DNA of 64,000 bases from Sipunculus nudus (lineage: Eukaryota; Annelida; Sipuncula; Golfingiida; Sipunculidae): the NCBI GenBank assembly GCA_026874595.1, contig CM049311.1, forward strand, positions 36,687,176-36,751,175, in the 5' to 3' direction. Below, one piece after another: positions 12,406-25,261 of the stretch (its first letter is position 1; each line of letters begins with the position of its first letter). Below the pieces are notes generated by a model. The model worked only from the letters and a program-made list of their open reading frames with translations, was not told the DNA's origin and searched no databases. The position numbers and the translations under genes were made by a program.

Positions 12406-12530
12406 AGTGGGTGGAATCTTTTCGGACAAACCCAGAGCATATGTGTGTCGAAAATCACGGCAATCCGTACGGTGGTATCAGAGAACATACGGAAAATCAC
12501 AAAAATCGCCTTACGCTATTAATATATAGA
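12406..12530. repeat. Second copy of the 10.6-kb repeat tail
   Basis: This block is related to 10588-10712 at roughly 70% by eye, in the same orientation and ending in the same TTAATATATAGAT string. The hairpin head seen at 10406 is missing here. Confidence 0.55.
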
Positions 12531-14341
12531 TATTATAAAGGTCCTTGGTCTCCTATCAATCTCAATCAGCCATTATTTCTTCCCTTCACTCTAGTGCCTA
12601 TTTTACTATGAAACAAGGAATTTTGAAATGAAAGGATACATGGAAATCTTGTTAAGTATTACAGAGGATCGACTGAATTTAATTAGCAATGAATAATAGT
12701 TTGACCATTATCAAATGTCATCAAATACTTTACCATAACAGGCATATGGAATGTTAGCGTCCATTCAGAAAGATTTAAAAACAATTGTAAATATAGAAAT
12801 GGCAAGCTTGAAACAGATTTAGCTGTGTTCCATAGCGTTTATTTCAGATCAAATTTTCCAGGTTGGAATTAAACTGCGAAACCATCACTCATGGCTCCAG
12901 CGGAGGGAATTTTGGCCCAAGAGACCATGCAATCAATTTCACTTACCAGCTCAAACAGACAATATAACACCCTAACCCCGTGAGCTCATCTGTTGTTCGT
13001 AATCGTAACATATATATTTGAACTGTTAATCCTCCCCCGTATTGAGAGGAGGTTTAAAGGGGTAGATGTGTTTATTTCTATATTATTATTTATCTTTATA
13101 TAATTGTCAATTGTTGCTGGGCGTTTTTTGTAAGCACCCCCCTAGGGCAAAACCACCGACTACGATTTTTCTTTCTTCTCTTTATATACGCTCAAGCTCC
13201 AATTAATCTAATTTAAAAAAAATGAACTGACCTGTCCGAGTAATAGTCATAGATGACAGATTTGCACCTGGTGTTTATTTTTTTACCTCGACCTTAAGTC
13301 AAGATCGTTCCAAAGCCGACTCCAAATCTATATACAACATACAAGTATCGTATCCAGTATCGTTTCGTAAAGTATCGTAATACGTGACGTGTCGAAAGAT
13401 AATGTATTTTTTTTGTTCATATGCTTCTTTTTCATTGTGACACAGGGCAATTCCTTTGTCCTCAAATTCAAGCCACCCATTGATAGGAATTAGGGTCAAC
13501 ACGAAGGACTAAACGGGATGGACTTGGAAATTATTTTAAGTAATCTTGGTCACGGACAGATATGACAACCACTGACCTAAGAATGATTCTGTTGACCAGG
13601 TCGATTGGCTTAAAAGTATACATTCTTTTTACTGTAACTGTTTTGCGGTCGCCGGCATTTTAATGCTTGCTCATTTTCGAGCTAACAACATCTGCAGAAT
13701 TCCATTTCGGTGTTGGACTACATGACAGAGCGGTAAAACAATATTATTCTGGAGTCAGTAGGATCGGTGTAACGCAGTTTGTGTCTACTCAACGGAGAAG
13801 TCCTCCCTATTAAAAGATCCATGTAGACATGTATTCCGCTTGAATTTAAAATCTTTACCTCCTTTTGACAGAGTAAAATTCCTTCACAGGCAATACAATG
13901 GAAATGGGGTTCAGTGGATCACAGGTCGCCTCCTGAAAAAGCGTGACAGGTAAAAAACGTTTTGCTGAACATTTGTAGAGGGTGAGGGTAAAGACATATC
14001 AATAGTCCATCTCATTTTCGAGGTAATAAGAATCATCTCACTACAATATACATTTTCTTATAAACCATTATGACAAAGGACCATTCCTTTGTCCCCGTGT
14101 GGAAGCCACCTATTCGTATTGATTTGTTCTGCCACTCGCAAGGTGAAATCGTGTAAATGAAGCATGACAGAGTACACACATGAAACGCATACACGTGAGC
14201 ACATGACTGATATTAAAGGAGATTCTGCTGGAGGTTTGTACGCCCTGACTACAGATTCTAGTTTGTTATCAAATTAAAGATGTACTGGTAAATTCATGTT
14301 TCACCGTCCCTACAGATAACGGATCTTAACAAATATATGTG

Positions 14342-14396
14342 ACCCGGACCCCCACCCTCAACCCCCGCTCCCACCCCCAGACCCCACCCCACCCAA
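14342..14396 (-). repeat. C-rich tract with G-quadruplex potential on the minus strand
   Basis: Nearly pure C/A sequence contains at least eight C-runs of three or more. The minus strand therefore carries many GGG/GGGG runs with loops of 1-4 bases, enough for several alternative quadruplexes. Confidence 0.6.
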
Positions 14397-14994
14397 CTCG
14401 AATGATAATTAAGTTGTGGGGCTTCTTTTGAAAAAAAAACTTTATAAAACACATGACTTGGCCGAACTTTTGAAACCATGGTTATCATGGAAAGATATTT
14501 TTGAACGTATAAAAATCAACATACCTGTAACCCATAAAAAATTGTCAAACGGTGATCACATAACTGGGCTCAGTGCCCAGCGTTGACCAAACTGAAAAGC
14601 CCTCGCATTGAAAGCGGAGTCATGTGGTTTTTGGATTAAAAACCTTTACTTCCTTTTGAAATTCCCTTAGAGGCGTTACAATGGATATCGGGGATCAATG
14701 GGGATTATAGTGGACCGCGTGACTGCGTATGTCATATTAATGATATCAACGTTAGGAAGGAATCGTGAATATCCTTAATGTAAGACTTTATTACTAACAC
14801 AGCTATATAATACCAGACAATTCTAGGGAGAAATATGCATATGCCCTCTTATATGTGTTTGTCTGATCGATTTTCAATTGTAATCTATAATCGATATATA
14901 TTCTCTTCTGAAAAAGGCCAGTGTTCTACATATCAGCATATTTACGATGGCGGTAACTGCCTTACTTTCATACTTGCTTAACAAAGTTAGAAGT

Positions 14995-15312
14995 ACATCT
15001 GCAGAATTCCATTTTATTTCGATATTCATGACAGAGCGGTAGCGCAAGATTATCCTAGCTTCACCAAGGCTCGGCGTACCGTACCTGCAGATCCTGGTTG
15101 TCTACTCATCCCTATTGCTGTGCCATTAAAACAAAGAAAACCCCGAAAGGCGCACTGATTTGTGAATGAACCACAACCCTTGGGACAGGGCCTTTTAATT
15201 TATCTTACCGAGCTTTCATCATGGGCGTGGCCAGTCTCCGCTAAGAATCGAACTTACGATTTCCCGGCTTTGAATCCTTAACTCTACCCCTGGTCCACAG
15301 AGGCCGATATAT
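14995..15312 (-). repeat. tRNA-derived SINE, minus strand
   Basis: Reading the minus strand from 15312, there is an A-box-like TGGACCAGGGGTAGAG (15297-15282), then B-box GTTCGATTC (15253-15245), about 30 bases apart as in tRNAs. The 3' part ends in the domain CGCTCTGTCATGAATATCG...CTGCAGATGT near 15060-15000. Unit copy 2 (about 33465-33540) has only the 3' domain at the equivalent place, so the tRNA head is specific to this copy or was lost there. Confidence 0.65.
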
Positions 15313-15719
15313 GAACGCAAAATGACAGTCCCATAAGAAACACGTAGAAATAAACCTGTCAGGGTTCGAAAAGGGCGAGGGGATGAGACACGGAAGTACC
15401 TCGAGGACTGCGTGCGGAGTGGGTTTGGTGGCAGGGTGACTTGTGTCGGCAAGGAATACAGCGGATGACGCTTTTTTACACCCAAATCCTCAAATTATAT
15501 TAGTGTTCAATAAATGCTACGTATCAGGTGATGCATACCATACGAGGTCTAATATAAATTTAAAACAACTTCCGGGCTGACGTTAAAATAACGGGATTAT
15601 CAATGGAATTATTCCTTAACTTCACGAAAGAAAAATGGAAACTCCGTACTTGTTTTCAGATTATTAACTGTGTGATTATGAACCCCCCGGTGGTTATGAT
15701 AAACATCCGGTCTGGAGGT

Positions 15720-15905
15720 GGGGATTCCATAAATAAACAAGACGGTGGCTTCACAAGGCAGGACTAATTGCCCCATTTCCGGCGTAGGATCGCTAACTGT
15801 TAATGTGTCATGTGAGACGGAAAGAGGGATATATCAGGCCATATTTTCCCGTTTTGTTTTACCTATATAAACCTACTACTGTAACTCTTGTTTAACGCCC
15901 CTGTG
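15720..15905 (+). promoter_or_regulatory. Conserved block with TATA-like site
   Basis: All five units carry this block: a conserved stretch around CCATAAATAAACAAGAC and CACAAGGCAGGACTAATTG, and about 130 bases later a TATA-like site. The site is TATATAAA here (15864-15871) and TATTTAAG in the other copies (24965, 34190, 44655, 53627). No downstream gene is visible, so promoter activity is only a possibility. The TATA match is better in copy 1 than in the rest. Confidence 0.2.
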
Positions 15906-18170
15906 TAATTAAATTGATGGAGATAACTAACGCTTGATTTTCACGAAAATGTTTCAATTTTAACGATTCCAGTTTGTCCGAACAGCAAGTTTGCGATGTT
16001 TATTATTGTTGTCCACGTCAGGAGGGTATGCATCCATTCCCGTTCGGGTGGGTGTGTGCGTGTGGCTTGGGTGGATGGGGGATGCGTGCGTGTTCGTGTG
16101 TGTGTTTGTTCACAACACAATTATGAACATAATCTCATTAAATTTTCAGGACATTTCGATTATGGGTTAATGCAAAATTGAATTGATTAGTTTTTGAGGT
16201 GGATCCGGTACGTGATCTGGATTCTTGAGCGTCATCAAGAAATATTCACAAATGCACAGTCACTTATGCAGGAATTAACCTTGGATTATGCGTCGGATAA
16301 GTAAATGTTAACTCGGTTTTTGGAGCATCCCACAATAGGAATTTTTATTTTAAATTTATGTTTAATTTATGTCCCTATCAGAGGAGGACGTAGTTTACCT
16401 AATGCCAAAAAAATTGGGATTTGTCTTCTTTGCTTATCACATTCCGATAGCTTAGTATTCTTTATGTCCTTTAACAAGTTTGAAACATAAGAGGAATATA
16501 AACCTTCTATCGACATATCCTCTCTTCAAATCAATGAATTTATATAACATATAAAATAGACATTGGCTTCCCCGATGAAAATCCACGTATCTTTAAGATA
16601 AACAGTTTTTAATGAGCTGGACGTGACTGAATGTCACAAATTTTAATCCTGAGATGTTCATAGGGATTTTTTTACTGTGATGATATAAAAATTACGTGTG
16701 CTAGAATTCTCCAGGAAACCCCCTCCATTAAATTTTTATGTCAGAATATGCTTTTAAACGAAGCACACATGGAAATTTGTTTATGAAAAAACGTGTGACA
16801 TTTTCCCCCGATAAACATCAACAAAATGGGAGAAATTACTGAAGTTAGTGAGAGGAATCAAGACTTAACCATTTAACAACTGGGCCAGCTAGTAGGAAAT
16901 AGATAAATAGATTCTAGGTTGGAGTGGGCGAAGAACAAAGAATATTTGGAGTGATTAGAGTAAACAACGGTCCAATAGGAGATGAGTCCAACGTAGTGTC
17001 CTAATTTTTATATTTCGATTCCAATAAACGTCGCATGTCAAAGAGCAGCCAAAGACGCCCAATATGTCAGAAAAATTATTGTCTATTCTACATTCTTACT
17101 ATATGCCCACGCGTGTGATTTGGTCGAGGAGTTATTTACATGCCAAAGTATTGCCACCATTTCGGCCGACAAACACAATTTTTCGTACGTCAAAATCGGC
17201 CTAATGCCCCTCCCCTGCGGCATAACAAGTGATATCATTTGAGATACCTTAACACATCGTCTGTTATATTTGCTTGAGACATTCACTGTTTCTATTTATA
17301 TAGATGCAAAGTGAAGGGAGGGTTTGACTTAACCTTGTTTCCCCATATACAGGAAAATCCGGGTTCCAGCAACTAACAATGTGAACATATTAACAGCAGC
17401 TGCAAATGTTGCACACTCAGCTTGAGCTAAAGGGGTAAAAAGACGAGTTATTTGTGTTTCGAAAAGTGAGACCAGTAGATATTTCAAGCCACTGGTGATT
17501 TAACACTGAGACGCCTTAAAGACATGCTAAGCCATGTATGTTTATTTTTTGGTTACTTCACTAGACTATACATGTTTCCTTTCTAAACTTCTTTTTTAAA
17601 AGATGCCTTTATTTAAAACCATGTATCGAATACAATATATGGTTCGTCCATATTTAAAAGGCCTATTCCCGAGAGACACGAGAATTGTTAAGAAAAGTGG
17701 GAACAAGCTTTCGTTTCTAATAAAAACATATCCTCTCCTTTTATAATGCATCAGACATGACAGAAAGACGATAAAACGTTTGGTTAGGAGTACCTTTATT
17801 ATTTATAAGGATCGAAACAAAGATGCCAGAATTTGATGGATTTTTTTTTATATTATCTAGACGTTTAGTTTCTTGTACCTTGGCTCCTTTTTCTTGGTGA
17901 CTGTCTGCTTGACGCTCTGACTGTGCTGTCTGATTGGTTCTGCCGGCTTGCCGTCTGGGCTGGTTTTGCTGTAATGCTGAAGTTCTTGAATGTCTCGATT
18001 GTTACCTGGGCTCGTCAGTCATACCATAGCAGAGGAGGGAGAGTGTAGAAATTGAAGCGCAGGCTTTTATTATTATTAATATTATTATTATTTTTATACC
18101 AAGTTTATATAGCGCTTTTTCATGCATATATACTATTCAAAAGCACGATATACCATCAATATAAACAATA

Positions 18171-18309
18171 TCTCGAGATATCGACTTAACATCTCGAGAT
18201 AAATATTTTTTTCTGCATTTTTTCCTGTAAATTTTATGTCGAGATCTCGAGATGTTAAGTCAAGATCTCCTGATGTTAAGTCGAGATCTCGAGATATTAT
18301 CTCGAGATA
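18171..18309. repeat. TCTCGAGA palindrome cluster, copy 1
   Basis: Multiple perfect ATCTCGAGAT-type palindromes and direct GTCGAGATCTCGAGATGTTAAG-like words occur in about 140 bp, split by a T-rich spacer. The two halves are inverted relative to each other, so the whole can fold into a large stem. Confidence 0.8.
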
Positions 18310-19136
18310 ATGTTTTTTTCTGTGTCCTAAATCAGCCACCGTATGTAGTAAACCTTGTATCTGAAATATTAGTCATGACAGTTCAACCTCAACGCTGTTT
18401 ACATAACCTAGTGTGGCAACAGGATAAGTGGTTTCGGTATAATACGTCGTCATTTTCAACGGATATTTCGTCGATGTTAAGTGCGTTTGTATGAGCCATG
18501 ACGCAGCTAATGCCGATGTGCTGGTGTGTGTGTAAACAACAGATTACTTGCATTCGACGCACAGACATGCCACAACCATGCACTATTTGGCCAGTCGAGT
18601 ACTTTCGGCCGAAAGAGGTTGGGCGAAGGTATTATATCTTAGATCTCAAGCGTTTCGTGACAGTTTCATATGTTAGTAAATCCTTACCAAACTAGAGTTT
18701 TCTCCTTTAAACAGTTTTGTTGATGATCGAGACCGATCTTTTCTGCCATACTATAGGTCATGTAGTGGGGGATAAATATGTCCCGAGGGGCTACATGAAT
18801 CACCCGTATGCAGGCAGGAAAAAATAATAAATTTTCTGGATAAACCAAGATATGTCAATAAATAGATTCCTTCGGACACGTAGGGCATTATTTTTTTTTT
18901 CAGTTTTTCATTGCATTTTGATAACATTGTATCTGAATGCTGTATAGTTAAACATCGCGGGCTGCAGTCTAAACAGTACGAAAGACTGATAAACCTGTGA
19001 TATCATAAAGATATCACATTAAACATTCAGAGGATGAACATAATAAACTGCGTAATAGCAGTGCTTCTCTCCCGCATCCCGGGTGCAGCATTTCAGAATT
19101 CCCCTTCTAAAGATTTACTTAATAAAATGATTTTAG

Positions 19137-19235
19137 ATTACCCCCGTAACTTGAAATCTTTGTAAGAATACCATCCGGTACTTGAAATTGTTTTCAAATT
19201 ACCCCCGTATCTTGAAATCGTTTTCAGATTATCCA
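19137..19235. repeat. 30-bp minisatellite, copy 1 (3 units)
   Basis: Tandem units follow the pattern ATTACCCCCGTAACTTGAAA plus TCGTTTTCAG. Three complete units precede the conserved terminal ATTATCCAAAACYCTCAC, the fewest of the five copies. Confidence 0.85.
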
Positions 19236-20974
19236 AAACTCTCACAATTTATGTACCATATGAAGGGCGAGGAAAAGTTCGAATATTGATGACCTTGACA
19301 CAGTTTTTGAGGTCACATTTGCTCAAATGAATTTAGGGCAATTAATTTGACATACAGTCGCTATACTCTCACCATGGATACAAACATTAGTTCACACGTA
19401 TTTAAAAAAAATGTTTTGCAGCTACCTCCGAGGGAGGCGGAGGACAAACTGCATATATTCCAATAATTAACATATTTGCTACATTATCGAAGTCCATTTT
19501 TTACACGATCTGGACTAGTTTCTAGATCTTGACCTGGATAAACAAGACTGATCTAGCCGGGCATTTTCCTGTCAATTTATCAATGAGCATGGCCGTCTAC
19601 AAACGGCTAATGAAGTCACTATCGGCTGTCACATGTCCGTATGATCGTAGTGTTTGTTATCCCCCAGTGTTTATTTCAGCCATGTCCTTTTTTTCCTAGT
19701 TTTTGTTCCGCCCGTCATTTCGGCTGTCTGTCTGGGGGTTTGATCTTCGTTCGCTTCCGTGAATGTCGGTCTTTAAGGCCAGATGGTCTTGTCATGTTGC
19801 ACCATGATGCAGACCTTTACTGGAGCAAATTGCCAGTCAGGTGGAATGGTATTTTTGGCAGAATATTTGTAGCGTTGGGCTTGAATTAGTTTTTTGGTTA
19901 AAGTTATGCAGGGCCCAGGGCATAGGTAGTGTCTATCCGTACGACCGTTGTACATACAAGATTGGATTTTACACTAAATATCCTACTTGCTCATCATATA
20001 TTAACCTTACGTCTTAGAAGAAATATTTGATGGGAAATTGATACATAACGCGCCCGTACGGTTAAGTATTACAAGAGACAGTTGTGCTCATAGCCTCGGC
20101 CGAAGTGCAGTCGCAATGAACCTATTTGTGCATATATAAATGAAAATCATCCCTGGAATGAGTTTGCAAAAATGTTCGTATACATTTCCGCAATAAATAC
20201 ATATATTGTGTCATATTCTCATTCATTATTGATATTTTTATTAAAAAAGTATGTATGAAAAACTCGAGATAAATTAAATGGCATTTGTCTCTGGCCTTCA
20301 TCAGCTCTATAGGCCTAATTAAGTTGCATTTTATGTATATATGATATTAAAGTGCGACTCGGTGTATTAACAATAAGAACAGTTACTCTCGGTTTGTGAT
20401 CCATTTAGTACACAATAGGACAGTATTTAATCATTTATGCAAATTACAAATCATTAAAAAAATTACAAATGTTATCACAGAAAAAACTTTCAGGGTATTC
20501 TCCTTCGGTCAGTCTAAATTTAATGAAAATTTCTACTTTAATAATTGTTTTTTAAACTACGTGTACGGTGTTTTATCTACTCTGATATCTAAATGCAAAT
20601 TTCCTGTTACCATTATAATCAATAGCCAGACATCTCATGCATAACAAATAGCGGATTATTATATACTTACATATAATATGACAATGTTAAAATGAAACAT
20701 GTAAAATTCTAACAAATTCCAAAAACATCTTTATATTGGAAAACTTACTTACATTAGATATTAAATTTTAGAAATCTCAGTTGGCCGTTATAATCCGTGC
20801 ATAGTCTCATTCAAGAAAAACAACTTGGAAAATCATTTTAAGTAATCTTGTTCTCGGGCAGATATTACCACTACTGAACTTAGAATGATTCTGTTGACCA
20901 GGTCGATGGGCTTAAATATATACTTTCTTTCTATTGTAACATTTTAATGCTTGCTCAACTTCGTACTAAATACA

Positions 20975-21200
20975 TCTGCAGATTTCCATTTCGGTGTAGG
21001 ACTACATGACAGAGCGGTTACCCACGATTATTCCGGCGACATTAGGATCGGTGTAACGCACCTGCGGGACCTGACTGAGGCCGGACCGTGACCAATTTCA
21101 CGCCACCTCTACTTACGATCCTTTGGCTTTGAGCCCTATATACACTACCCCTGAACCACAGAGACCCAAATACCTTCTTTCCTGGTCGGTCACAGCTCAT
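20975..21200 (-). repeat. tRNA-derived SINE in unit copy 1
   Basis: Minus-strand tRNA-like head (TGGTTCAGGGGTAG near 21166-21153) and 3' domain CGCTCTGTCATGTAGTCC...CTGCAGATGT (about 21020-20975). The B-box is degraded here compared with copy 2. The same insertion is in copies 2, 4 and 5; in copy 3 it was removed by a deletion. Confidence 0.6.
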
Positions 21201-21628
21201 CCTCCAAGTCGTGACAATGGTTGTGACAGATAAAAAACCATCTACCAAATGTATATCTTAAGAACACATGAGCCCGGGCGTGTCAGGTGCGTAGTCATTT
21301 TTCTATTTTTATTTTTTTACTCAATACTACTCCGAGCCGTGAAATCTGATCATGACATGCTATCGCTGTATATCATGTTACTATGAAACTGCTTCACTAT
21401 CAGGTACAGAACTGATGAGGATACTTTATATGCAGGTGATCCCAAGTAGATAAAACTTCTACACTCAGTCTAAGACACAATATTGTTCGAATCCAGGCCA
21501 GTCAAGTCCGAATCCTTGGTGTTCTAGTTCCTGTCATAATTATCTTTATCTAAAACACGTTTTAATGGGAATCTATATTATTATTGACGGTGCAGCCACT
21601 CGACTGTTGTCACGGAACAACTATACGG

Positions 21629-21784
21629 TCATTTATCGGAAATGCCCGTTTTTTGGTCTTGAAACGTCGAAGACGATTTCAAGTGTGTCCTTTGGATGTC
21701 TTTCTCCACAATGTCCCATGCATCTTGAGAAATTTTATAATCATTTGCGTAGGGGTTTATTATCCATGTGCCATCTTTGAGAAA
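21629..21784 (-). other. Short open frame conserved in four unit copies (copy 1)
   Basis: A frame of about 50 codons, bounded by stops, contains INPYAND and ISQDAWDIVEK. The same frame is open at about 31267-31420, 51141-51318 and 60265-60483. I do not recognise a protein family. Most differences between copies change the amino acid (W/G/L, Y/C, K/N, A/K/E, V/F), which argues against selection on a protein. Splice sites are not convincing. It could be a decayed exon. Confidence 0.2.
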
Positions 21785-22516
21785 CTAGTATCGTGTACCA
21801 AGCAAGGGAATTCGCTTCTTGGAAAGCCAGATTGTCAAATATGCGGGTATGTTCAATATTCATATATGTAAACCTTTTAACAGATACACATGGATTTGTT
21901 CGTCATATAGGAACAGTTCACTGTTAAGATTATACAAATTAGATATTAAATCATATGACGTCATTCGAAAATACAATTTATATAACGTTTATTTTAATGT
22001 GATTATTGACATAATTTATTGATTTATTTATTTTTATTTGTATATATTACCACTTTATGGATTTATTTTTATGCGAGTAATACGCGTACTGTTTCCAGAT
22101 GATCAATCCTATAAAACTGTCAATGCATACTCGTACGAAGGAAAATGATATACAGTACCTTCAATCTAGCAATTGTTAAAAAATTTATATTTGCAGGAAG
22201 CGCATCGCTATCATTCAGAACCGATGGATGAATAAAACATAAATATACTTGAAACAAGCAATTGTAAAAGGTATTACTTATATTTCGGTCATTTTAGCTG
22301 CACACTTTCCAATTTGAAACAAAACTACGAAAACATCGCTCACGGCTCCCGCGGGGGCAAATTTGAGCAAGGAACATATTCATTTCCGTGACAACTATTA
22401 CATACAGGAAGTGCAACACCCTGACCCCGTGACCTTGTTAGGTAATTGTAACTTTTCTGTGCTTTTAGCTTCTGAGGTCTAGCATCTCTGTACATTTACA
22501 CTTTCCCTTAGTCAGT

Positions 22517-22795
22517 TTAATGTCCAATTGCAGAATGCTTGGGAAACTTGTATTTTATACCATCTGCTTCATTAAGTGAACATACATTTTTTGAGAATAC
22601 ACAACTTCTTAATATTATTACTGAACAGTTTAAAACAGCATTCTTTGTAATATTGCCAGCAATTTTTATTACCTGTGCATGAATATTTTCTTTAAGATTT
22701 GGATGGACAAGAGTGTTTCCTCTGGTAAAACACACACAATTCCATTTACTATCGGTTCTTTTTATCTTATGTGCAAGGTTCAGTTCGATCTACAA
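22517..22795 (-). other. Open frame inside the TIR element (unit 1)
   Basis: A frame open for about 90 codons, with a 72-codon ATG version at 22517-22735, contains HPNLKENIHAQVIKIAGNIT. The unit-3 copy at 42228-42446 differs by a single residue. Composition looks protein-like, but I do not recognise the family. It may be a remnant of a transposon protein or chance; conservation is uninformative because the two copies are almost identical at DNA level. Confidence 0.2.
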
Positions 22796-24175
22796 TTTTG
22801 CATCCTGTGCACTTGAAGAAATATTATTTCAATAAATGAAGCTAATATTTCTTATAACTAATAATTATTACATTTATTAAGTGTGCATCATGTAAGCAAA
22901 CGAAGTATTTGATGACAACACTTGGAAATGTAAAGTCAATGTAAGCTTATATTGGTAAGGATCATAAACCATATTACCAATGTAGCAAGTAAATGTCAAA
23001 CTGTACATGTGTCCACAGGTGTCCAGATTCTGTCATGAACCATCACCACAGTACAAAGATAGTATATACGAGGTTAGAACGTCATCGATGTCTAAATGGC
23101 ATAATGGTGAAATCTAGCCACAAAACAAGATTTGAGAGTGATTTGCTCTAGTGTCTTAACGATAGGTTTCTGATGTCTTTCTCACAACACACCAATTTTT
23201 TCATTTGGATTACCTCATTCTCATTCAAAAGAAAGTGATACCAACAGGCCTAAGTCTATAATTCTGAAAGAAAGCAAAGCATACAGCATAATGTTGTGAG
23301 CCTCTAATTATGTACTGAGCCTTCATGCAAGCAAAGAGTCTGGAAGTTGCATCATCACCTCAAGGCAAAAGAACAATTAAAATATAAACAAAAAAATTCT
23401 TTAACATAGATTGTACGACTGGTTATAATAACACCTACAATGCACTTTCCATTGGTCGGACGGCAAAGTAGTGGATGGAATCAGAGGACAAGAAAAAAAA
23501 CAACCGACTCTGTACGGACCACTACAACCCACTCTAATAGCAACTACGGAGATAGAAACTTGTTTGCAAGTGAAGAGAGCCGAGCGTTTTACCAATCGAC
23601 TGTCCCTTTCATTACATTAAAAAAAAACATAGTGTTTAAATACATAAAATAAACAAATATATTAAATCACAGCAGGGTAGTCAACAAATACGTTTTACCG
23701 TTAGATGTGCTAGTAAAAAGGGCAATTTTAGCACAACTGTAATACCCACAAAATCAGATTTCATTCACACATTCATGATACAGACCTCAAACCACTTGAA
23801 ATGCATTCTAGTACAAATATAACCGGCTTTACTGATATTTATATTTCAGTGGCCATCTTGGCCGCCATCTTTAATTTTTAACCAAGACATGGTGAATCCG
23901 CTCGGCTCCATATCTGAACGTATAGAGTTTGGTCTGGAAAATTATTATGCCAAGTTTCATTGTTATCTCATCATTTTGCACAATTCTTCTCAATATGCAG
24001 CTTAACCGATGCACTAATGAGAATATTACCAAATTCTGGATAAAAAACAGCTACAGAGTATTCGAAGAGGTTAAAAACCTCAAAAATTGAATGTCTCAGC
24101 CAAAAAAAAAACATAATATTAGAGTATTTGTAATGTTTTCTGGGGACATAATAACTCAAGTTATTTACATTATTT

Positions 24176-24202
24176 AATCAAAGATGGCCGCCATCTTTGA
24201 TT
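24176..24202. repeat. 12-bp inverted repeat in TIR element
   Basis: AATCAAAGATGG and CCATCTTTGATT separated by CCG. It lies at the inner edge of the outer terminal repeat. The same structure is at 43865-43891 in unit 3. Confidence 0.85.
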
Positions 24203-25182
24203 TTGGTCCAGATAATTTGTTTTCAGCTTGGCCCTATATCTGAAATTCATTAATAAGCTCCAAAGAATACTTTTGCCAACGTTCAGGCTTCTTTCAGTTT
24301 TTGCACAATTCCTCCTAATATTGGAGCTTAACCGCTGGGCTAAGGCCTCTTTAAATAACAAAAAATGTATGCTGCAGGACCCGATTTATAATGAGATCAT
24401 TTTCCAAGAGCAGCATAACATCCTCATCAGAAACTAAGAGAAATAAACCTGTCAGGGTTCGAAAAGGGCGCTGGGATGTGACACGGTAGTACCCCGAGGA
24501 CAGCGTGTGGAGTGAGTTTGGTGCCAGGGTGACTTGTCTCGGCAAGGAATACAGCGGAATAACATTTTTTACACCACGTCTAAATTCTCAAATTATATTA
24601 GTATTCAATGAATGCTGCGTATCAGGTGATGCATACCATACGGGGTCTAATATGATATTAAAAAAAGACTTTCGGGCTGACTTTAAAGAAGGAGATGATC
24701 AATGGAATTATTCCTAAGTTCACGAAAGAAAAATGGAAACTCCGTACTTGTTTTCAGATTATAAACTGTGTCTTACGCTGAAGGCCTCCGGTGGTTATTA
24801 AAAACATCCGGTCTAGACGTAGGGATTCCATAAATAAACAAGACTGTGGCTTCACAAGGCAGGACTAATTGTCCCATTACCGACGTAGGAGTACATACTG
24901 TTAATGTGTCATGTGAGACGGAAAGAGGGATATATCAGGCCATATTTTCCCGTTATGTTTTACCTATTTAAGCCTACTACTGTAACTCTTATTTAACGAC
25001 CCTTGTGGAAATAATTTTACAGAGATCCCTTAGGTATGATTTTCATGAAAATGTTTCGATTTTAATGATTCCAGTTTGTCCGAACAACAAGTTTGCGATG
25101 TTCATTATTGTTGTCTACGTCAGGAGGGAAAGCGTGCATCCCTGTTCGGGTGTGTGGGTGCGTGTGTGTGTCTGTGGGTGGT

Positions 25183-25195
25183 GGGGGGGGGGGGG
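25183..25195. repeat. Poly-G (G13) in GT-rich tract, copy 2
   Basis: A G13 run lies within GTGTGTG-rich sequence. Copies 4 and 5 have G15 (44872-44886) and about G11 (53846-53856). Copies 1 and 3 have only a G5-G6 run at this place. Confidence 0.85.
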
Positions 25196-25261
25196 TACGT
25201 GTCTGTGTGTGTGTTTGTTCACAACACAATCATGAACATAATCTCATTAAATTTTCAGGAG

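Larger units (their letters stand above)
12830..15354. repeat. Diverged, rearranged partial copy of the large unit
   Basis: Three blocks match the large unit. About 12880-12985 matches the block at 22320-22436. About 13530-13790 matches 20825-21065. About 14735-15070 matches 33215-33540. In the complete units the 20.8-kb-type block precedes the 22.3-kb-type block, but here the order is reversed, so the copy is rearranged as well as more diverged. Confidence 0.65.
22437..24347. mobile_element. TIR element, left-truncated copy (unit 1)
   Basis: Almost identical to 42148-44036 in unit 3. The right end has two tandem copies of the terminal repeat (about 23850-24010 and 24176-24347), each reading GGCCGCCATCTTT ... 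CATATCTGA ... TTTTTGCACAATTC ... TTAACCG. The left terminal repeat is missing: the unit sequence at 22436 joins directly to internal element sequence, with a CTTGTT microhomology at the junction. No transposase is present. Confidence 0.65.
15355..24447. repeat. Large tandem unit, copy 1 (9.1 kb)
   Basis: The copy is delimited by the string CCTGTCAGGGTTCG (15355; next at 24448). In order it holds the TATA-like block (about 15.7-15.9 kb), a GT-rich tract (about 16.05), the empty SINE site (16153), TCTCGAGA palindromes (18171), a 3-unit minisatellite (19137), a SINE (about 21.0), and a truncated terminal-inverted-repeat element (22.44-24.35 kb). It lacks the GGTGGCGCCACC array element. Confidence 0.9.

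Noticed and set aside
15245-15297. Possible functional tRNA gene
   Set aside because: A- and B-boxes are present, but an acceptor stem does not close and the segment continues into a SINE body; it is a SINE head.
18133-18494. Frames with repeated LSRDLE peptides on both strands
   Set aside because: They are translations of the ATCTCGAGAT palindromes, open on both strands; not protein repeats.
19641-19889. Plus-strand frame recurring in all five units (29223, 39626, 49102, 58355)
   Set aside because: Downstream parts differ by indels between copies and change length and C-terminus freely. No domain is recognised, so this is shared duplicated sequence only.
24351-24545. Reverse frame with a TLTGLF-type peptide at the unit anchor, present in several copies
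   Set aside because: It simply reflects the conserved anchor DNA. It is absent in copy 5, where the anchor is partly deleted, and has no domain or splice context.
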